From a bacterium (GTDB taxonomy: Bacteria; Acidobacteriota; Terriglobia; Terriglobales; Acidobacteriaceae), in NCBI GenBank assembly GCA_026225095.1, contig JAMFSC010000033.1:1-51673 (forward strand): a stretch of DNA of 51,673 bases, in the 5' to 3' direction. A model generated the notes under the pieces. It saw nothing but the letters and a program-made list of their open reading frames with translations, searched no databases and was not told the origin of the DNA. Positions 30,968 through 39,864 of the stretch are shown here, one piece after another. A program made the position numbers and the translations under genes. Every line of letters begins with the position of its first letter. The first letter of the stretch is position 1.

Positions 30968-33012
30968 GGCGCCCAGCTTCCAGAACTCGGGATCCCCGGC
31001 GAATCCGCCGGTCGAGGATTGAAGTCCTTCGGCAGAGGGTTCACCCGCCCGGCGTCCGTAGGCGTAATCCCGAGCACCTTGCATCCCTCCCCGCCAAAGT
31101 GGGGGAACCTGGACAGTTCAGCATCCGGAATCTCCGCATAGTTTGGAGGCAAAGGCTTTCTCTTCCCCGTCAAACGCGCGTCATCGAACCCCGACAGCAT
31201 ATCGCCCACACCCTCCACGAGGTCGTCCGCGGGTCCCAGGTTCTTCTGCCCCGTCTTCTCCAGCCCGATCTGTCGCGCCTTCAGCTCATCTGGAAGATCC
31301 GCCAGCGGAATCAAACCGAACAGCTCATCCACCAGCCTGATGATCGAGCTATGCTCCACGGGCGCATGCGAGATGCCATGCGCCACGCCGTACGGGGAGA
31401 TCAGCAGACTTGGAATCCTTGGCCCCTGGTTCAGAGCCAGTCCGGCCCGGTCATGCGACCGCACCCTCGGCCGCACATGGTCGTACAGCCCGTCCGTCTC
31501 GTCATAGGCAACCAGGATCACGCTGTTTTTCCAGTATGGGCTGCGCGCAATGGCATTCACCTCTTCGGCAATCAGAGCCTCCGAGATCTGCGAGTCCGAG
31601 TATCCGGGATGATCGTCGTCGCCCGAGTACTTGGACTGCACCGCCGGGTTCGGATCGAGCGGCTTGTACCCATGCAGATTCCCGCTCCCGCCGCGTATAT
31701 AGAACGCACCGCCGTCCTTCGGCAGCCGCTCCGCCTTCACATCCGCGAAGAACTCCCCAAGCCCATGCATGTGGTCGCTTACCTCGGGATTGTTCGAGAT
31801 GTACCCGAAGTACTGCGGTGCATTGTGGTGCACCACGTACCCATCATGCGAGGCAGACGCCGTCTTGTCCGAAGGCTCGTGGCCGTAGCCCTCCTGGTAC
31901 CAGCCCCACGGAACGGCCGCACGCCCATGCGCGGCGATCTTCTGAATATCGTCCTTCACATCGAGCAGGTCGAACGCCGCGTCGCGATCCGCAGCCGTCG
32001 TCGTCACGATCGCATCGCCCATAAACGAGAGCGGCAGCGTGGCAAAGGTGAGGTTCGGAGCCGGCGCGCTCGATGGCTTCGGCTCCGGCTGGCGGTAGAT
32101 GTCCTTCCGCTCCGTCTTCGGCCCCGCCTTCCCGATCGCCTCGCCCATCTTCTCCGGAGCATCCTTGGTCGGGTCGAGCTTCGATCCCCAGTATGGATAA
32201 GGATCCGCCAGCATCGGAACCCCTGTCGTCTCCGGATGCAGCATCCACTGCGTCTCCCCTGTCTGGCCCGAGATCATGGCAATCGCATTTGGCGTCGAGG
32301 GTCCAATCTCCGTATCCATGAAGTGGTCGAACAAGGTAAACCGATCGGCATACCGCCACAGGAACGGAGCCATATCGCAGTCGATATGCCCCATCACCAC
32401 CTCGCCCATCTGCTTGCGCGCCAGCGTCGGAAACTTGTTCGGCTTCCCGTCCACCAGCTCCACGCCCTCTTCGGTCACGGCGTACCGGTCGTTCGCCGCG
32501 ACGTCCTGCTTGTCCAGATCGAGCTTCTTCACCGACGCCACATGCGCATGGTTCACCGATGCCAGGTCCATCGGATAGAGCTGCACCGTCTTCCCCTGCG
32601 CATCCGTGATCGTCGCCGGAATCCTGAACGGAGAGATCGTCCCTACGGTCCCATCCACATTCACAATCGGCTGCACAAAGCCCGGAACCGGTGCGCCCCC
32701 GCTCGAGAACAGCCCATCCGCCCCCGGATAGGTCCCAAAGTAAAAGTCAAACGACCGGTTCTCCTGGAACAGCACAAACACATATTTCACCTTCGCCCGC
32801 AGAAGCTTCAGCTTCGCCTCCCGCGAAAGCCCCGGAGCCTGCGCCACCGGAACCACGTACCGAGCCACCTCTTTACTGGAAGCCGGGGCAATCTCCACCT
32901 GCCGCGCCGTCAAACCCTGCGCCATCAGCCCTGTCGCCGAAAACCCCAGCTCGAACATCACGGCAGCCAGCCGCAAACCTTTCACCAAATCTCCGCAACC
33001 ATGTTTCGTCAT
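30964..33012 (-). CDS. Exported phosphoesterase family protein (phospholipase C / acid phosphatase AcpA type)
   Basis: A 682-residue protein from the ATG at 33012, with GGGGAG 5 nt upstream. The N-terminus has a basic then hydrophobic segment ending GLMAQGLT, a signal peptide. The phosphoesterase domain starts YVFVLFQENRSFDFYFGTYP, the nucleophile/metal region typical of the family (ENRSFD). Later GHIDCDMAPF, DHFMDTEIGPS and DETDGLYDHVRPR give further expected His/Asp ligands. It probably releases phosphate from phospholipids or other esters outside the inner membrane. The last bases overlap the start of the solute-binding gene, so both are made together. Confidence 0.9.
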   Translation of the reverse strand: MTKHGCGDLVKGLRLAAVMFELGFSATGLMAQGLTARQVEIAPASSKEVARYVVPVAQAPGLSREAKLKLLRAKVKYVFVLFQENRSFDFYFGTYPGADGLFSSGGAPVPGFVQPIVNVDGTVGTISPFRIPATITDAQGKTVQLYPMDLASVNHAHVASVKKLDLDKQDVAANDRYAVTEEGVELVDGKPNKFPTLARKQMGEVVMGHIDCDMAPFLWRYADRFTLFDHFMDTEIGPSTPNAIAMISGQTGETQWMLHPETTGVPMLADPYPYWGSKLDPTKDAPEKMGEAIGKAGPKTERKDIYRQPEPKPSSAPAPNLTFATLPLSFMGDAIVTTTAADRDAAFDLLDVKDDIQKIAAHGRAAVPWGWYQEGYGHEPSDKTASASHDGYVVHHNAPQYFGYISNNPEVSDHMHGLGEFFADVKAERLPKDGGAFYIRGGSGNLHGYKPLDPNPAVQSKYSGDDDHPGYSDSQISEALIAEEVNAIARSPYWKNSVILVAYDETDGLYDHVRPRVRSHDRAGLALNQGPRIPSLLISPYGVAHGISHAPVEHSSIIRLVDELFGLIPLADLPDELKARQIGLEKTGQKNLGPADDLVEGVGDMLSGFDDARLTGKRKPLPPNYAEIPDAELSRFPHFGGEGCKVLGITPTDAGRVNPLPKDFNPRPADSPGIPSSGSWAP

Positions 33013-33103
33013 TGATGCTCCCCGCCCCTGTTTCGGATCTTCCACCCCGCGTCCCATCGTTCTTGCTCTTCTGCTGATATGCAGGCCCGAAAGGGTGGCC
33101 GTT

Positions 33104-33109
33104 TACACT
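33104..33109 (+). promoter_or_regulatory. Candidate -10 element for leaderless transcription of the DUF336-like gene
   Basis: TACACT followed by exactly 6 nt (TTCCCC) and the ATG at 33116, the same hexamer and spacing as at ruvA. There is no Shine-Dalgarno. Confidence 0.45.
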
Positions 33110-33115
33110 TTCCCC

Positions 33116-33625
33116 ATGATACCCACCCCCGAACAGGACGCCGCCCAGATCCAGCTTCAGGAATCAACCCTCACCCTTCCGCACTTCGACGCCAATACCG
33201 CATGGACCCTCGGAAACTGGCTCTGCGAAGTATCCGTCGAGCGCAGGTACAAGCTGGTCATCGATATCCGCCGCTTCGGTCGCCCCGTCCAACCCCTCTT
33301 CTACACCGCTCTGTCAGGAACCACCCCCGACAACGCCCGCTGGGCCAACCGCAAGTCCAACGTCGTCGCCCGCTTTCACCGCAGTTCCTACGCGATCGGG
33401 CTCCGCCTGGAGTCGCAGGGCCAGACCCTCACGCAGCGCCACGCCCTCCCTGCCAGCGGCTACGCACCGGTCGGCGGGTCGTTTCCAATCGCGGTTCCCG
33501 CAGCCGGAGGCGTTGTCGGCGCGATCACGATCTCGGGGCTGGCCTCCCGCGACGACCATAACCTGGGAGTCGAAGCGCTGTGCCACCATCTCGGAGCAGA
33601 CTACGAAAAGCTCCGCCTGCCCTAG
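33116..33625 (+). CDS. UPF0303-type heme-degrading-domain-like (DUF336/GlcG-HbpS fold) protein
   Basis: A 169-residue cytosolic protein of usual length for UPF0303. It has the long helix with ANTAWTLGNWLCEVSVERRYKLVIDIRR, the KSNVVARFHRSSYAIG segment, and the Gly-rich PVGGSFPIAVPAAGGVVGAITISGL followed by SRDDHNLGVEALCHHL, all typical of the family. Relatives bind heme or small ligands; the function is not established. The ATG at 33116 was chosen over GTG 33095 because of the TACACT box. The gene ends overlap the convergent tgt by 4 nt. Confidence 0.85.
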   Translation: MIPTPEQDAAQIQLQESTLTLPHFDANTAWTLGNWLCEVSVERRYKLVIDIRRFGRPVQPLFYTALSGTTPDNARWANRKSNVVARFHRSSYAIGLRLESQGQTLTQRHALPASGYAPVGGSFPIAVPAAGGVVGAITISGLASRDDHNLGVEALCHHLGADYEKLRLP

Positions 33626-34746
33626 ATGGAACTCCTGACTCGCTCCATGGTGTCGAGGTAGAAGGCGAGGTTGTGGATCGAGTTCAGGACCGCGCTCAGC
33701 GGTTCACCGGATGCGTAGAGATGCCGCAGGTAGGCACGGGTATAGCGCTGGCAGACCATGCAGGTGCAGGCGGGGTCGATCGGGCCTGGATCTTCGGCGA
33801 ACTCTTTCTTCTTGATGTTCAGGCGAACGATCTGACCGGTGTCTGGATCGCGGGTGAACAGCAGGCCGTGGCGACCGGCGCGGGTGGGAAGGACGCAGTC
33901 CATCATGTCCACACCCATGCGGGCGTACTCCTCGATCTCGTCGGGATAGCCGACTCCCATGACGTAGCGGGGTTTGTCGGTTGGCAGGTGCTCGAGGGTG
34001 CGGGCGATCATCTCGCGTGTGACCTCGCGGGGTTCGCCGACGGCGAGTCCTCCGATCGCGTATCCGGGCAGATCCATATCGACGAGGCGATGGGCCGACT
34101 CGCGGCGGAGGTCGGCGTACATTCCGCCCTGGACGATGCCGAAGAGGCTCTGGGTCTGGCCGTTGCGCGCGGCAAACCATGGGACTTCGGTCTTGTGGGC
34201 CTCGAAGTGGTCTTTCGACCGCTCGGCCCAGGCGTGGGTGAGGGACATCGACTCGCGGGTGCGCTCCCAGGTTGCGGGGGTTTCGACGCACTCGTCGAAG
34301 ACCATCATGATGTCGGCCCCGAGTGCGATCTGGACTGACATCGAGTGTTCGGGCGAGAAGAAGTGCTTGCTTCCATCCAGGTGGGAGCGGAACTCGACAC
34401 CTTCCGGCGTGATCTTGCGGAGGCCCTTGAGGCTGAAGACCTGAAATCCGCCGGAGTCGGTGAGCATGGGTCTGTTCCAGCTCATGAACTGGTGGACGCC
34501 ACCCATGCGCCGGACCAGATCGTGTCCGGGCCGGAGGTAGAGATGGTAGGTGTTGGCGAGGATGATCTGGGCGCCCTGGCCGTTGGCTCCGTTGGTCTCG
34601 AGTATGTCCTGGGGGACGGCCTTGACGGAGGCGGCGGTTCCGACGGGCATGAAGACCGGAGTCTCGACGACACCGTGTGGGAGCGCGAGGGATGCTCTCC
34701 GTCCTCCGCCCTCGGCTACTTTCTTCACATTGAACTGCAGGGCCAT
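33622..34746 (-). CDS. tgt: Queuine/preQ1 tRNA-ribosyltransferase
   Basis: A 374-residue TIM-barrel protein of usual Tgt length. Seen: DSGGFQVFSLKGLRKI with the active Asp of the base pocket, GIVQGG, GGLAVGEP, the nucleophile in MMDCVLPTR, and the C-terminal zinc site CTCMVC plus a downstream His (YLRHLY). It exchanges guanine-34 of GUN-anticodon tRNAs for preQ1 (bacterial pathway to queuosine). Other queuosine genes are not adjacent. TAAACT lies 6 nt before the ATG. This is the first gene on the G-rich side of the skew change. Confidence 0.97.
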   Translation of the reverse strand: MALQFNVKKVAEGGGRRASLALPHGVVETPVFMPVGTAASVKAVPQDILETNGANGQGAQIILANTYHLYLRPGHDLVRRMGGVHQFMSWNRPMLTDSGGFQVFSLKGLRKITPEGVEFRSHLDGSKHFFSPEHSMSVQIALGADIMMVFDECVETPATWERTRESMSLTHAWAERSKDHFEAHKTEVPWFAARNGQTQSLFGIVQGGMYADLRRESAHRLVDMDLPGYAIGGLAVGEPREVTREMIARTLEHLPTDKPRYVMGVGYPDEIEEYARMGVDMMDCVLPTRAGRHGLLFTRDPDTGQIVRLNIKKKEFAEDPGPIDPACTCMVCQRYTRAYLRHLYASGEPLSAVLNSIHNLAFYLDTMERVRSSI

Positions 34747-34752
34747 CTCACC

Positions 34753-34758
34753 AGTTTA
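34753..34758 (-). promoter_or_regulatory. Candidate -10 element for leaderless transcription of tgt
   Basis: TAAACT on the minus strand, followed by GGTGAG and the tgt ATG (6-nt spacing). GGTGAG touches the ATG and is too close to be a good ribosome-binding site. Confidence 0.4.
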
Positions 34759-34839
34759 GAACGTCCCGGCGAGGCACCTATTCGCTTTCGGGATTGACCA
34801 GACATCACTTGAGCGCCACGAATGACGGAGATCGTTGAT

Positions 34840-34845
34840 TAGACT
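34840..34845 (+). promoter_or_regulatory. Candidate -10 element for leaderless transcription of the M1 aminopeptidase gene
   Basis: TAGACT, then GGTGCG and the ATG at 34852 (6-nt spacing). It is divergent from the matching box of tgt. Confidence 0.4.
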
Positions 34846-34851
34846 GGTGCG

Positions 34852-36831
34852 ATGACGATGTTGATCGGTGTTCTGCTGTTCGGCGGGTGGTTGCAGGGCG
34901 GGGCGGTTACGGGTGTGGTGACGGACCCGACAGGCGCTCCGATTCCCCAGGCTTCGGTGGTGCTGGCTCCGGCGGACCATGGGCGGGCGGCGATTTCTAC
35001 GCGGGCGGGGCAGGATGGCGGGTTCCACTTCGATCCGCAGATTCCGGGCAGCTATACGGTGTGCGTCGAGGCGCAGAGCTTTGTGCGGCGGTGTCTAGAC
35101 GCAGCGGTCGGGGACGGCGGAACCGTCTTGGTGAAGGTGGAACTGGCAATCGGGAGCGGGGGCGGGGTCGCCGTACAGGCTGTGGACGCGGCCACGGCGA
35201 ATACCGGCAGAGTTCTGACGCCCGGTGCGATCGGGAGTACGGGGGCGCAGAAGGCACAGGCTCCCGCTTCTCCCGGACCGAAGACGCCGACCGGAGATGA
35301 TCTGCTGCGGGGCGCTTACGGGCCTTACCGAGCCAACAACGATCTGCTGACCTATCACCTGGATGTGCGGGTGGACCCGGAGAAGAAGACGATTGCGGGG
35401 AAGAATACGGTGCGGTTCCGGATGCTGGCGGATGGCGGGAAGATCCAGCTTGATCTGGTTTCGGCGCTGGCGGTGGACCGCATTGTGATGGTCGATGCGG
35501 GGGGCAGGGCGACGGGCGCTCCGTTGCACTATGAGCGGAACGAGCGGGCGGTGTTCATCGACTTTCCCCAGGCGTTGAAGAAGGGAAAGACCTACGGGAT
35601 CGACTTCTTCTACTCAGGCAGCCCGGTGGAGGGTGGACGGTTTGGAGGGATGACCTTCAAGACGGACCCTGCGGGGCATGTCTGGATCAACACTGCCTGC
35701 GAGGAGGAGGGGGCGAGTGTCTGGTGGCCCAACAAAGACCAGTGGCGGGACGAGGTCGAGTCGATGGACATCAGCGTCGCGATCCCCAACGGTCTGGTCG
35801 ATGTTTCCAATGGACGGTTCGTGGGCAAGACCGACCTCGGCGATGGCTATACGCGGTGGGACTGGCATGTGAGCTATCCGATCAACAACTACGATGTGTC
35901 GCTGAATATCGGCAACTATGTTCACTTCGGCGAGACGCATCGCGGGTTGGCGATGGACTACTGGGTGCTGCCGGAGAATCTCGAGAAGGCGAAGGTTCAG
36001 TTTGCGCAGGCTCCGGCGATGATCGACGCGTTCGAGCACTTCTTCGGGGAGTATCCATTCAAGCGGGATGGGTACAAGCTGATCGAGGCGCCCTATGCGG
36101 GGATGGAACACCAGACGGCGGTGACGTATGGGAACCACTTCGCGAACGGCTACCTGGACCGGGACTGGACCGGGGTGGGGATCAGTCCGCGTTTCGATTT
36201 CATCGTGATTCACGAGAGCGGGCACGAGTGGTTCGGCAACGCCATCACGGCTCAGGACCGCGCCGACATGTGGATTCACGAGGGTTGGACGACCTATCTC
36301 GAATGCCTGTACGTCGAGTACATGTGGGGGCATGACGACGAGGTGACCTATGTGAACGCGCTGAAGAAGAAGGTGCGGAATCTGTCTCCGATCATCCCCG
36401 CGCTGGGCGTCAACGCGGAGCCACCGCAGGATATGTACTTCAAGGGCGCACTCTTTCTGAATACGCTTCGCAGCATGGTGAACGACGATGTGCGGTGGTT
36501 CGCGATGATCCACGACTTCTACCAGACATTCAAGTACAGGACGATCACGACCGAGGATGTAATCGGGTTCTTCAACGCGCGCACCGGGATGGAGCTTGGC
36601 CCGGTGTTCGATGAGTATCTGCGTCATGCTGCCCTTCCGGTGCTGGAATTGAAGGCAGGGAAAGGGGAGACCGAGTACCGGTGGAGGGCGGACGAGGCCC
36701 GGTTCGCGATGCCGGTGCGGGTGAAGGGCAGGGTGATTCGGCCTACGACCTCCTGGCAGAGAATGGACGGGGCGGTGTCTACGGGAGACGTGGATACGGA
36801 AGGATTTTATGTGGCGGTCGAGGTGAAGTGA
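34852..36831 (+). CDS. Exported M1-family zinc aminopeptidase with N-terminal carboxypeptidase-regulatory-like domain
   Basis: A 659-residue protein. A short signal peptide (LIGVLLFGGWLQGGA) is followed at once by a carboxypeptidase-regulatory-like beta sandwich (about 18-97, VVTDPTGAPIPQASVVL), the same module found in the Oar-like receptors. An Ala/Pro/Gly linker to about 145 leads to the M1 beta domain and catalytic domain. Catalytic residues are complete: HESGH at 454-458 and the third ligand Glu477 (HEXXH-X18-E), with substrate loop GMEHQ in place of GAMEN. It should remove N-terminal residues from peptides in the periplasm or at the surface. A second ATG 6 nt later cannot be excluded as start. 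Confidence 0.93.
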   Translation: MTMLIGVLLFGGWLQGGAVTGVVTDPTGAPIPQASVVLAPADHGRAAISTRAGQDGGFHFDPQIPGSYTVCVEAQSFVRRCLDAAVGDGGTVLVKVELAIGSGGGVAVQAVDAATANTGRVLTPGAIGSTGAQKAQAPASPGPKTPTGDDLLRGAYGPYRANNDLLTYHLDVRVDPEKKTIAGKNTVRFRMLADGGKIQLDLVSALAVDRIVMVDAGGRATGAPLHYERNERAVFIDFPQALKKGKTYGIDFFYSGSPVEGGRFGGMTFKTDPAGHVWINTACEEEGASVWWPNKDQWRDEVESMDISVAIPNGLVDVSNGRFVGKTDLGDGYTRWDWHVSYPINNYDVSLNIGNYVHFGETHRGLAMDYWVLPENLEKAKVQFAQAPAMIDAFEHFFGEYPFKRDGYKLIEAPYAGMEHQTAVTYGNHFANGYLDRDWTGVGISPRFDFIVIHESGHEWFGNAITAQDRADMWIHEGWTTYLECLYVEYMWGHDDEVTYVNALKKKVRNLSPIIPALGVNAEPPQDMYFKGALFLNTLRSMVNDDVRWFAMIHDFYQTFKYRTITTEDVIGFFNARTGMELGPVFDEYLRHAALPVLELKAGKGETEYRWRADEARFAMPVRVKGRVIRPTTSWQRMDGAVSTGDVDTEGFYVAVEVK

Positions 36832-36888
36832 GCGTTCGCAAATCTCGTCGCTTCATAGGCTCGACCCTTCGGCGTCTGCGAAAAACGG

Positions 36889-37986
36889 CTACCGCGGTGG
36901 CAGGGGTTGGGGAGATTTTGCGTTGGGTGTGGGAGCGCTGAAGAGTTCGAATAGATCCTGCTCGAGTCGAGGAGCGTCGGCATCGATCTGGGCGTGGACC
37001 TTCTGGAGGGTGAGCGCGGGCTTATCGGTCTCGGCCCAGGTGAGGATGTCGCCGTAGTTTGGGCCGTGGTCGAGATTGACGTCCATGTAGACGTTGCGTT
37101 CGTGCAGGGTGAGTGCGGGGTCGAGCCAGGTCGCGGCGGCGAGCTCGTCCCAGGCATACTCGGAGCCGTCGAAGTGGCGCTGGTACTGGACGAGGTAGCG
37201 AGCTGCGTTACTGCCGGCGGCTTCGAGACGCTTGAGCAGGTGGTTGGAGTTGGTCTGGATGGAGGCGTCCACGGTGGTGACGGTGATCCTGGGCCAGGGT
37301 GCGGTGAGTGCGATGTGGGCGGCCTCGGGATCGAACCAGACGTTGAACTCGTGGCGGGGAGCGTTGATCCATTCGGGTGATTCGGTCCGGGGAGAGAGGC
37401 TGCCGGCCATGATGACGAGCTCCTGGGCGAGCGAGGCAAAGTTGGGGTCGAGACGGATGGCGAGAGCGATGTTCGTGAGGGGACCGGCTCCGTAGATGGT
37501 GACCTGATGGGGGTGGAGGTGGACCATGCGGACCATGAAGTGGGCAGCGTCCTCATCGGCGGGCCGGGTTGTGGGATTGCGCTCTTCGAGGGTGGGAACC
37601 TCATCCCAGCGGAGCGTACTGGATTCGTCCCAGGCTCCCATCCAGCTGACGGTGCCGCTGAGCCTGGCGTTGAGGCGAGTCCATTCACGGGTGCGGATCA
37701 AGGGAAAAGCGGCTCCGGGGTAGACCTTGACATCGGTACGGCCCATGAGTTCGAGGAGGCGGAGGGTGTGGGCGACTTCTACATCGCGCTGCATGTCACC
37801 GGTGACGACGGTGATTCCGAGCAGGTTGACGCGGGGGGACTGGAGGAAGACGAGCAGGGCGGCCATGTCGGAACCTCCGGGGCCGGAGGCGTCCTGGTCG
37901 GCGATGACGAAGCGGCGAGGCGACTGAGCGACGGCGGGAATGGCGAGGAGCATCAGGTTGATCAGGAGGATGGCTGCGGGGCGCAC
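36889..37986 (-). CDS. Exported nucleoside hydrolase-like protein (IUNH fold)
   Basis: A 365-residue protein starting at GTG 37986, with a signal peptide (about 1-21, LLINLMLLAIPAVAQ). The N-terminal metal motif is altered: IADQDASGPGGSDMAAL replaces the usual DTDxGxDDAxAL, with extra residues between the aspartates. Other hallmarks remain: GITVVTGD, PLTNIALAIRLDP, VIMAGS, EFNVWFDPEAA and a late YAWDELAAATWLDP. Nucleoside hydrolases split ribonucleosides into base and ribose; the unusual calcium loop makes the exact substrate uncertain. A C-terminal Pro-rich tail is present. It converges with the M1 gene, 57 nt away. Confidence 0.82.
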   Translation of the reverse strand: MRPAAILLINLMLLAIPAVAQSPRRFVIADQDASGPGGSDMAALLVFLQSPRVNLLGITVVTGDMQRDVEVAHTLRLLELMGRTDVKVYPGAAFPLIRTREWTRLNARLSGTVSWMGAWDESSTLRWDEVPTLEERNPTTRPADEDAAHFMVRMVHLHPHQVTIYGAGPLTNIALAIRLDPNFASLAQELVIMAGSLSPRTESPEWINAPRHEFNVWFDPEAAHIALTAPWPRITVTTVDASIQTNSNHLLKRLEAAGSNAARYLVQYQRHFDGSEYAWDELAAATWLDPALTLHERNVYMDVNLDHGPNYGDILTWAETDKPALTLQKVHAQIDADAPRLEQDLFELFSAPTPNAKSPQPLPPR

Positions 37987-38191
37987 GGGACCTCGGTGAG
38001 TGGGTGGGATGGGATGGGATTAGTTTAGGGCTTATCCTGCCGGAAGAGCCTGCGGGTGCATTTCCGCGCCTTGGACGACAGGTTCCAGAGCGGTCGTTTC
38101 GTCGCTTGTAGTCGCTGGTCGGGCGCTTGAGATGGCCGCAGGTGGGTGGAGGCGGCTTATTCAGGAACCGAATGGGAAGATGGAGCGTCGA

Positions 38192-39709
38192 ATGGGGATG
38201 AGTTTAGCGGATGTGGATGCGGTTCGGGTGCGGTTCGGGTTTGAGAATAGCTATGCGCGGCTTCCGGAGCGGTTTTATGCCCGCGTGAATCCGGTGCCGG
38301 TGGCGGCTCCTCGGCTGGTGAAGGTGAACGTTGGGCTGGCGCGGGAGCTGGGTTTGGATCCGGAGGCGCTGGCCTCGGAGGAGGGTGTCGCTATCCTGGC
38401 AGGGAATCGCGTGGGGGAGGGGTCGGAGCCGCTTGCAATTGCCTATGCGGGGCATCAGTTTGGGTATTTCGTGCCCGTGCTCGGGGATGGGAGGGCGAAC
38501 CTGCTGGGGGAGGTGGTGGGGCGAGATGGTGTGCGCTACGACCTTCAGCTGAAGGGTTCTGGCCCGACGCCGTTTTCGCGGAGGGGAGACGGCCGGGCGG
38601 CGCTTGGACCGGTGCTGAGGGAGTACATCGTCAGTGAGGCGATGGCGGCCCTTGGGGTCCCGACGACCAGGGCGCTCGCTGCGGTCACCACCGGGGAACA
38701 GGTGTTTCGGGAGACGGTACTGCCGGGGGCGGTGATCACGCGGGTGGCGGCGAGTCATCTTCGGGTAGGGACGTTTCAGTATTTTGCGGCGAAGAAAGAC
38801 GTCGACGGGTTGAAGGTGCTGGCGGACTATGCGATCGGTCGGCACTACCCGGAGGCGGCGGGGGCGAAGGAGCCTTATCGGGCGATGCTCGACGGGGTTA
38901 TTGGGCGGCATGCGCGGCTGATCGCGCGGTGGATGACGCTTGGGTTCATCCATGGCGTGATGAATACGGACAATACGTCGATCTCGGGCGAGACAATCGA
39001 CTATGGGCCGTGTGCGTTCATGGAGGCGTTCGATCCGGCGATGGTGTACAGCTCGATCGATCGGCAGGGGAGGTATGCGTACGGCAACCAGGCGCAGGCT
39101 GCGCTTTGGAACCTGACACGGCTGGCGGAAGCCCTGCTCCCCTTGCTGGGCACGACCGAGGAGGCGGCGCTGGTGTCGGCCCGGGAGGCGCTGGCGGGAT
39201 TCGAACCCCAATTTGTGGCGGCTCACCTGGAAGGATTGCGCCGGAAGCTGGGTCTATGGTCGGCGCAGGAGGGGGACGCGGCGCTGGCGGAGGATCTGCT
39301 GGGCCGGATGGCGGAAAACGGAGCGGACTTTACGCTGACCTTTCGGCGTCTGGCGGAGGCGGCCTGTGGACCGGAGGGCGATGTGGGAGTTCGGGGGCTG
39401 TTTGCGGATCCTTCGGCTTACGATGCGTGGGCGGTGGGGTGGAGGCGACGGCTGGAGGAGGAGCAGGTCTCGGGTGGTGAGATTGCGGCGAGGATCCGGG
39501 GGGTGAATCCTATGTTCATACCGCGCAATCACCTGGTACAGGCAGTGATCGAGGCGGCGGTCGAGAGGCAGGACTATGGGCCGTTTGAAGAGTTGCTCGA
39601 GGTCACGTCACGGCCCTATGACGACCATCCGGACGGTCCGGGAATGGTGCGGTTCTGGACGCCGGCGCTGCCTGATGAATGCGTGCGGCAGACATTCTGT
39701 GGGACTTGA
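38192..39709 (+). CDS. selO: Protein adenylyltransferase SelO (YdiU/UPF0061)
   Basis: A 505-residue protein. The ATG at 38192 is favoured by GGAG 6 nt upstream; ATGs at 38180 and 38198 are close alternatives. The pseudokinase-fold family signature is complete: [65 protein letters not shown], the catalytic [13 protein letters not shown] and [13 protein letters not shown]. It ends TFCGT like other SelO proteins. SelO transfers AMP to protein substrates and links to oxidative stress; the C-terminal Cys can form a regulatory disulfide. It is alone on its strand between the nucleoside hydrolase and the phosphodiesterase genes. Confidence 0.95.
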   Translation: MGMSLADVDAVRVRFGFENSYARLPERFYARVNPVPVAAPRLVKVNVGLARELGLDPEALASEEGVAILAGNRVGEGSEPLAIAYAGHQFGYFVPVLGDGRANLLGEVVGRDGVRYDLQLKGSGPTPFSRRGDGRAALGPVLREYIVSEAMAALGVPTTRALAAVTTGEQVFRETVLPGAVITRVAASHLRVGTFQYFAAKKDVDGLKVLADYAIGRHYPEAAGAKEPYRAMLDGVIGRHARLIARWMTLGFIHGVMNTDNTSISGETIDYGPCAFMEAFDPAMVYSSIDRQGRYAYGNQAQAALWNLTRLAEALLPLLGTTEEAALVSAREALAGFEPQFVAAHLEGLRRKLGLWSAQEGDAALAEDLLGRMAENGADFTLTFRRLAEAACGPEGDVGVRGLFADPSAYDAWAVGWRRRLEEEQVSGGEIAARIRGVNPMFIPRNHLVQAVIEAAVERQDYGPFEELLEVTSRPYDDHPDGPGMVRFWTPALPDECVRQTFCGT

Positions 39710-39864
39710 GATTCGGCTCCCTTCGACTGGAGGCCAGCCATGCCGCGAGGCGAGCTTCAAGGGAGAGTCATCCGGGGTCAACAGCGCTGCTTTAGACTGA
39801 CCGCGGACTGTCTCGTCGACGCCTTCTGTCGATGGCCAGCGAGACGGCGAGAAAAGGATCGAAC

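Noticed and set aside
30916..33015. 699-codon open frame on the + strand covering the phosphoesterase
   Set aside because: Arg/His/Pro/Leu-rich composition and no motifs, while the minus strand encodes a complete phosphoesterase with signal peptide and catalytic motif.
33000..33640. DnaA boxes or an oriC-type A/T-rich unwinding region at the skew change
   Set aside because: No TTATNCACA-like box or A/T-rich stretch was found; the region is coding almost throughout.
39196..39212. GGGATTCGAACCCC, which looks like a tRNA T-arm on the minus strand
   Set aside because: It lies inside selO, and no acceptor, D or anticodon arms can be folded around it.
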